Assembly: GCF_023540835.1 (NCBI RefSeq)
Contig: NZ_JALKCU010000001.1
Span: 992,001-1,056,000 of the forward strand
DNA length: 64,000 nt
Direction: 5' to 3'
DNA from: Marivivens geojensis
GTDB taxonomy: Bacteria; Pseudomonadota; Alphaproteobacteria; Rhodobacterales; Rhodobacteraceae
In this document: one piece after another, positions 59,933 to 64,000 of the stretch
Position numbering within the stretch: the stretch's first letter is position 1
Layout: each line of letters starts with the position of its first letter
The notes under the pieces: generated by a model
Told to the model about the DNA's origin: nothing
The model's database searches: none
Seen by the model: only the letters and a program-made list of their open reading frames with translations
Made by a program: the position numbers and the translations under genes

Positions 59933-62131
59933 TTAAGCTGCTTGCTCTGCGGCGAAGCGGTTGTAGAACTCTTGGCCCTTATCCGCCATTTCGCGCAGCA
60001 ACGCGGGGCAGGCAAAGCGGTCGCCGTAGGCTTCGGTCAGTTGATCGCAGACCTCTGCCGCATAAGGCGTGCCGATGATGTCGAGCCAGCTGAACGGGCC
60101 GCCAGACCACGGAGCAAAGCCCCAGCCGAGGATCGCGCCCACGTCACCCTCGCGGATGTCTTCGAGAACGCCTTCTTCCAAAGCGCGGACCGCTTCGAGA
60201 ACCTGAGCGAAGAGCAGGCGGTGCTGAACGGTGTGCAGATCAGGCTGTTCGTCTGCCACTGGGTATTTCGCAGCGAGGCCATCCCAGAGACCCTGACGTT
60301 TGCCTTTTTCGTCGTAGGCATAGAAGCCAGCGGCAGATTTGCGACCCAGACGGCCTTCGTCGGCCATCCAGAACAGAACCTCGTCCACTGCGCCATCGGG
60401 GTAGGCATCGCCCATTGCCGCTTTGGTCGCTTTGGCGATTTTGACGCCGAGATCGATAGAGGTTTCATCCACCAACTGAAGTGGGCCGAGTGGCATACCG
60501 ACCAGTTTCGCGGCGTTTTCGATCAGTGCAGGTTCAACCCCTTCGGCGACCATACGGATGCCTTCGTTGATGTAGGGGATAATGCAGCGGTTCGCGTAGA
60601 AGAACCGCGCGTCATTGACCACGATCGGGGTTTTGCGGATCTGGCGCACGTAATCGAGAGCTTTTGCCACGGCGCGTTCGCCTGTCGCCTTGCCCTTGAT
60701 GATCTCAACGAGCATCATTTTCTCAACAGGCGAGAAGAAGTGGATACCGATGAACTGCTCTGGACGCGTGGACGCTTTTGCCAGCATCGAGATTGGCAGG
60801 GTCGAAGTGTTGGAGGCAAAGATGCAATCCTCGCCCACGGCAGCCTCAACCTTGGCCGTCACGTCAGCCTTAACGGTCGGGTCTTCGAACACGGCCTCAA
60901 TAATCAGGTCACAGCCAGAAAGCGCGGCATAATCGGTGGTCGCGGTGATCAGCGACAGAACCTGTTCTTTTTTCTCTGGTGTGGCTTTGCGTTTGGCGAT
61001 GCCCGTGTCCATGTATTTTTCGGTATAGGCCTTACCACGATCTGCGGCCTCTTGGGTCGCGTCGATGAGGACAACCTCCATGCCTGCCTGAGCCGAGACA
61101 AGCGTGATGCCCGCGCCCATCATGCCCGCGCCGATCACGCCGAGTTTTTTGACCTTCTGGTCCTCGACCTTCGGACGGTTCGCGCCCTTTTCCAGTGCTT
61201 CTTTATTGATAAAGAGGCTACGGATCATTGCGCCAGAGGAGGGGTTCATCAGAACGTTGGTGAACCAACGCGCCTCGATTTTCAGAGCCGTGTCGAACGG
61301 CACCATTGCGCCTTCATAGACGGCAGAGAGCATGGCTTTGGCGGCAGGGTAGACGCCTTGGGTCTTGCCATTCACCATCGCAGAGGCACCAACGTAGGTC
61401 ATGAAGCCAGCAGGGTGATAGGGCGTGCCGCCTGGAATTTTAAAGCCTTTCTGATCCCACGGTTTCACGAGATCAGCATCTTTGGCGTCTAGTACCCATG
61501 CCTTGGCTGCGGCCAAGAGGTCCTCGGCTGGCACCACTTCGTCGATGACACCAGCGGCCTTGGCTTTCTTGGGGTCGTTCAGTTTGCCCTCAAGCAACAA
61601 CGGCGATGCGGCCATCGCGCCAAGCTTGCGCGACAGACGCGTGGTGCCGCCAGCGCCCGGGAAAATACCAACAAGGATTTCGGGCAGGCCGATTTTGGCT
61701 TTTGGGTTATCTGCCGCGAAAATGCGGTGGGTGGACAGCGGCAATTCAAGACCGATGCCAAGAGCGGTGCCGGGGAGGGCAGCGGCCGTCGGTTTGCCAC
61801 CCTTCTGGGTTTTCGGGTCCATTCCTGCGAGTTCGATTTTGCGCAGGATCGCGTGCATCTGCATAGTGCCTTCAAAGAGGCCCTTAGCTGGATCATCGCC
61901 TGCGCTCTCTTTCATCTTGGCGATGACGTTGAGGTCCATGCCGCCCGCAAAGGTATCTTTGCCAGAGGTGATCACGATGCCTTTGACGGCCTCGTCTGCA
62001 TGGGCCTGATCGATAAGATCAGAGAGATGCGCCAATCCTTCGAGGCTCAGCACGTTCATGGATTTGTTGGGCACATCCCAAGTGATAACGGCGACGCCAT
62101 CGGCGTCTGTGGTCATGGTGAAATCGGTCAT
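59933..62131 (-). CDS. fadJ: Fatty acid oxidation complex alpha subunit (enoyl-CoA hydratase / 3-hydroxyacyl-CoA dehydrogenase)
   Basis: A 732-residue bifunctional beta-oxidation enzyme. The N-terminal crotonase part (MTDFTMTTDADGVAVITWDV, ITSGKDTFAGGMDLN, PEILVGIFPGAGGTTRL with the catalytic Glu) is followed by a linker. The dehydrogenase part begins LGVIGAGMMGAGITLVSAQA near residue 335 and has the catalytic His in FIGIHFFSPVEKMMLVEIIK and the substrate segment DARFFYANRCIIPYINEG. FadB and FadJ cannot be separated by eye; alphaproteobacterial members are mostly called FadJ/FadN. The start at 62131 follows GGGAGGTAAGA. It is 13 bases downstream of the thiolase gene, on the same strand. Confidence 0.93.
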   Translation of the reverse strand: MTDFTMTTDADGVAVITWDVPNKSMNVLSLEGLAHLSDLIDQAHADEAVKGIVITSGKDTFAGGMDLNVIAKMKESAGDDPAKGLFEGTMQMHAILRKIELAGMDPKTQKGGKPTAAALPGTALGIGLELPLSTHRIFAADNPKAKIGLPEILVGIFPGAGGTTRLSRKLGAMAASPLLLEGKLNDPKKAKAAGVIDEVVPAEDLLAAAKAWVLDAKDADLVKPWDQKGFKIPGGTPYHPAGFMTYVGASAMVNGKTQGVYPAAKAMLSAVYEGAMVPFDTALKIEARWFTNVLMNPSSGAMIRSLFINKEALEKGANRPKVEDQKVKKLGVIGAGMMGAGITLVSAQAGMEVVLIDATQEAADRGKAYTEKYMDTGIAKRKATPEKKEQVLSLITATTDYAALSGCDLIIEAVFEDPTVKADVTAKVEAAVGEDCIFASNTSTLPISMLAKASTRPEQFIGIHFFSPVEKMMLVEIIKGKATGERAVAKALDYVRQIRKTPIVVNDARFFYANRCIIPYINEGIRMVAEGVEPALIENAAKLVGMPLGPLQLVDETSIDLGVKIAKATKAAMGDAYPDGAVDEVLFWMADEGRLGRKSAAGFYAYDEKGKRQGLWDGLAAKYPVADEQPDLHTVQHRLLFAQVLEAVRALEEGVLEDIREGDVGAILGWGFAPWSGGPFSWLDIIGTPYAAEVCDQLTEAYGDRFACPALLREMADKGQEFYNRFAAEQAA

Positions 62132-62144
62132 TGTCTTACCTCCC

Positions 62145-63356
62145 TCAGACGCGTTCGATAATGGTTGCGGCACCCATGCCGGATGCGATGCACAGGGTGG
62201 CAAGGCCTGTGCCTTTGCCTGTGCGCTCTAGTTCGTCGAGCAGGGTGCCGATGATGATCGCGCCTGTCGCACCCAAGGGGTGGCCCATCGCAATCGAACC
62301 GCCGTTGACGTTGACGACCGATGGATCGACGTTGAACGCCTGCATGAAGCGAAGAACGACCGAAGCGAAGGCTTCGTTCACTTCAAACAGATCAATGTCA
62401 GAAATCGACATACCGCTGTCGGCGAGGATCTTTTCGGTCACAGGAACAGGACCCGTGAGCATGATCGTCGGATCGGTCCCGATTTTCGCGGTGGCGCGGA
62501 TGCGAGCACGCGGTTTCAAGCCATATTTTTCGCCGAACTCTTTGTTACCGATCAGAACGCCAGCAGAGCCGTCTACGATGCCCGAAGAGTTCCCTGCGTG
62601 GTGGATATGATTGATCCGTTCCAAATGTGGGTATTTCATCAGGGCGATTTTGTCGAAACCTGGCATCACTTCGCCCATGTCCTTGAATGACGCCTTGAGC
62701 CCGCCGAGCATCTCTGTGGTCGTGCCGGGGCGCATGTATTCGTCATGATCAAGAATGGTGAGACCGTTTTGGTCAATCACAGGCACCACCGATTTGGCAA
62801 AGCGGTTATCGTCCCATGCGGCCTTGGCGCGCCGTTGAGATTCAACCGCGAGCGCGTCTGCGTCCTCACGGCTAAAGCCGTACTCGGTCGCAATGATGTC
62901 TGCCGAAATGCCTTGGGGGACGAAATAGGTGTCCATCGCAATCGACGGATCAACGGCAATCGCGGCACCATCACTGCCCATTGCAACGCGGCCCATCATT
63001 TCAACGCCGCCTGCGATGTAAGCCATGCCCGCGCCGCCCTTAATCTGGTTCGCGGCAATATTCACGGCTTCCATGCCTGAGGCGCAGAACCGGTTGATGG
63101 CAAGGCCCGGGATCGATTGGTCAAGGTCAGAGGCCAAAACCGCAGTCCGCGCCAAACAGCCGCCCTGTTCACCAACTTGGGTCACGTTGCCCCAGATCAC
63201 ATCTTCAACCGCGTGACCGTCTAGGCCATTGCGGGATTTTAGAGCGTTCAGAACATTTGCCGACAGGCGCACGGATGTCACTTCGTGCAGGCTACCGTCT
63301 TTGCGGCCCTTGCCCCGCGGCGTTCGGATCGCGTCGTAGATATAGGCTTCGGTCAT
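62145..63356 (-). CDS. fadA: Acetyl-CoA C-acyltransferase (thiolase, FadA/FadI type)
   Basis: Thiolytic cleavage of 3-ketoacyl-CoA, last step of beta-oxidation. The 403-residue protein has the acyl-Cys in INRFCASGMEAVNIAA near residue 90, the NEAF motif in FEVNEAFASVVLRF, HPLGATGA (GGSIAMGHPLGATGA) and the second Cys in LCIASGMGAATIIE. It precedes fadJ in a two-gene operon and follows the glutathione transferase gene by 10 bases. The order thiolase-then-alpha subunit is the reverse of E. coli fadBA. Confidence 0.95.
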   Translation of the reverse strand: MTEAYIYDAIRTPRGKGRKDGSLHEVTSVRLSANVLNALKSRNGLDGHAVEDVIWGNVTQVGEQGGCLARTAVLASDLDQSIPGLAINRFCASGMEAVNIAANQIKGGAGMAYIAGGVEMMGRVAMGSDGAAIAVDPSIAMDTYFVPQGISADIIATEYGFSREDADALAVESQRRAKAAWDDNRFAKSVVPVIDQNGLTILDHDEYMRPGTTTEMLGGLKASFKDMGEVMPGFDKIALMKYPHLERINHIHHAGNSSGIVDGSAGVLIGNKEFGEKYGLKPRARIRATAKIGTDPTIMLTGPVPVTEKILADSGMSISDIDLFEVNEAFASVVLRFMQAFNVDPSVVNVNGGSIAMGHPLGATGAIIIGTLLDELERTGKGTGLATLCIASGMGAATIIERV

Positions 63357-63366
63357 TCAGTCCTCC

Positions 63367-63999
63367 TCAGGCCGCAGGAAATGCGCGGCGCATCAAATCG
63401 TATGGGTGTTTCCAACCGGGCAGAGCCGCGATGCGGTCGAGCCAACGGTCGATATTGGGATAATCCTTGCGGTCGAACCCAAAGGGTTCGGGGTAATAAA
63501 GGTAGGCACAGCAGGACAGATCAGCATTGGTGACAGAGTTGCCAACGATCCAGTCGCGCCCTTCGAGGTGCGTCTCCAGCGTTGCAAAAGCCGCCTTCAG
63601 TCGACCGCTGACAAATCCGATGACCTCTTGTGGGCGTTTCTCTTCGGGTAGGAAATTCATCAGGAACCGCAGCATCCCCGCTTGGGACGAGAATTTGTGG
63701 TTATCCCAAAGGACCCAGCGCAGCACTTCGGACGCTTCACGGTCGTTCGCGCCACCGAATTTGCCTGTCTCTTTTGAGAGGTGATCCAAGATCGCGCCCG
63801 ATTGGGTCAGCACCAATTCGCCATCCACATAAACGGGGCATTCGCCCATCTCGTTCACTGCGCGAAACTCTGGGCTGCGCGATCCGCCTGCGAAGAAATC
63901 GACATAAATCGGGTCCCAGTCGACCTTGGCCAAGGTCAGAGCGAGTGCCACTTTGTACGAATGGCCGCTCTCCCCAAAACAATAGAGTTGTTTGGTCAC
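63367..63999 (-). CDS. Glutathione S-transferase family protein, GTG start at the window edge
   Basis: A 210-residue protein. The thioredoxin-like N-terminal domain (MTKQLYCFGESGHSYKVALA, SPEFRAVNEMGECPVYVDGE with the cis-Pro, LTQSGAILDHLSKETGKFGG with the glutathione-binding Gln-Ser) is followed by an all-helical C-terminal domain. The Ser of GESGHSYK is a candidate catalytic residue. The start is read as GTG at 63999; the upstream region is beyond the window, so a longer N-terminus cannot be excluded. It may be the first gene of the fad operon. Confidence 0.82.
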   Translation of the reverse strand: MTKQLYCFGESGHSYKVALALTLAKVDWDPIYVDFFAGGSRSPEFRAVNEMGECPVYVDGELVLTQSGAILDHLSKETGKFGGANDREASEVLRWVLWDNHKFSSQAGMLRFLMNFLPEEKRPQEVIGFVSGRLKAAFATLETHLEGRDWIVGNSVTNADLSCCAYLYYPEPFGFDRKDYPNIDRWLDRIAALPGWKHPYDLMRRAFPAA

Positions 64000-64000
64000 T

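Noticed and set aside
59942-61492. 516-codon open frame antisense to fadJ
   Set aside because: Shadow of a clearly coding fadJ; composition (His, Arg, Phe rich) is typical of antisense frames.
1-64000. CRISPR arrays, prophage, insertion sequences, integrases
   Set aside because: No regularly spaced repeats, transposase or integrase motifs, or terminal inverted repeats were seen.

Overview
The window is chromosomal DNA of an alphaproteobacterium, most likely a marine Rhodobacterales (Roseobacter group / Rhodobacteraceae sensu lato). Evidence: a C4-pathway 5-aminolevulinate synthase whose active-site Lys falls at residue 248 as in Rhodobacter; an FnrL-type box (TTGACGCAGATCAA); TTTGCAAA boxes like those of the Rhodobacter regulator PccR in front of a propionyl-CoA synthetase; several TRAP/NitT-type transporters; Hint and RTX-like proteins; and a GC-rich palindromic intergenic repeat of a type I associate with this group. 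Gene density is high. No prophage, IS element, integrase, rRNA or CRISPR was seen; one tRNA (Tyr) is present.

Layout. 1-8.8 kb: CoA-transferase/racemase (cut by the window edge), a DTD-motif glycosyltransferase-like protein, tRNA-Tyr, rRNA methyltransferase, CoA-binding protein, M20 peptidase, hemA, a RodZ-like HTH membrane protein and ispG. 9.0-18.2 kb: a complete reductive pyrimidine degradation operon (preT, preA, carbamoylase, hydA) followed by a four-gene NitT/TauT/ThiXYZ-type ABC importer that probably brings in the pyrimidine. 18.2-21.1 kb: hisE-hisF, a XylB-like sugar dehydrogenase, a small lipoprotein and a cold-shock protein. 21.1-36.3 kb: a C2-acid (glycolate/glyoxylate) region: AEC permease, hydroxyisobutyrate/tartronate-semialdehyde-type reductase, 2-hydroxyacid dehydrogenase, TRAP dctPQM, amidase and a tiny membrane protein, GlcG-like protein, malate synthase G, an IclR regulator and glcDEF. 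36.3-41.8 kb: SDR, quinone reductase, lepA, then a short anomalous stretch (AT-rich two-TM orphan, palindromic repeat, Phd-like orphan) and two FNR-associated micro-membrane proteins. 41.8-49.4 kb: esterase, glyA, nadK, prpE, malic enzyme. 49.5-54.1 kb: the overlapping nucleoside salvage operon cdd-deoA-deoB-add-upp. 54-60 kb: Cys-pair repeat protein, inactive M48-like membrane protein, EamA exporter coupled to a sulfotransferase, Hint and RTX-like proteins. 60-64 kb: fatty-acid beta-oxidation (fadJ, fadA) and a glutathione transferase.

The most interesting signals are regulatory. (i) RutR-like boxes (TTTACC[A/G]-N2-[T/C]G[A/G]T[A/C]AA) lie before preT, before the carbamoylase/hydA/ABC unit and directly before cdd, which would tie pyrimidine breakdown to nucleoside salvage. 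(ii) An inverted repeat TTTTCCA-N5-TGGAAAA occurs before the TRAP operon, before glcDEF and, with one mismatch per arm, in the glcB/iclR divergent region, defining a probable local IclR regulon and suggesting that the TRAP system imports glycolate, glyoxylate or a related 2-hydroxy/2-oxo acid. (iii) PccR-like boxes precede prpE, and a perfect 9-bp palindrome precedes the malic enzyme. All functional assignments rest on motif and family recognition by eye; no database search was run.
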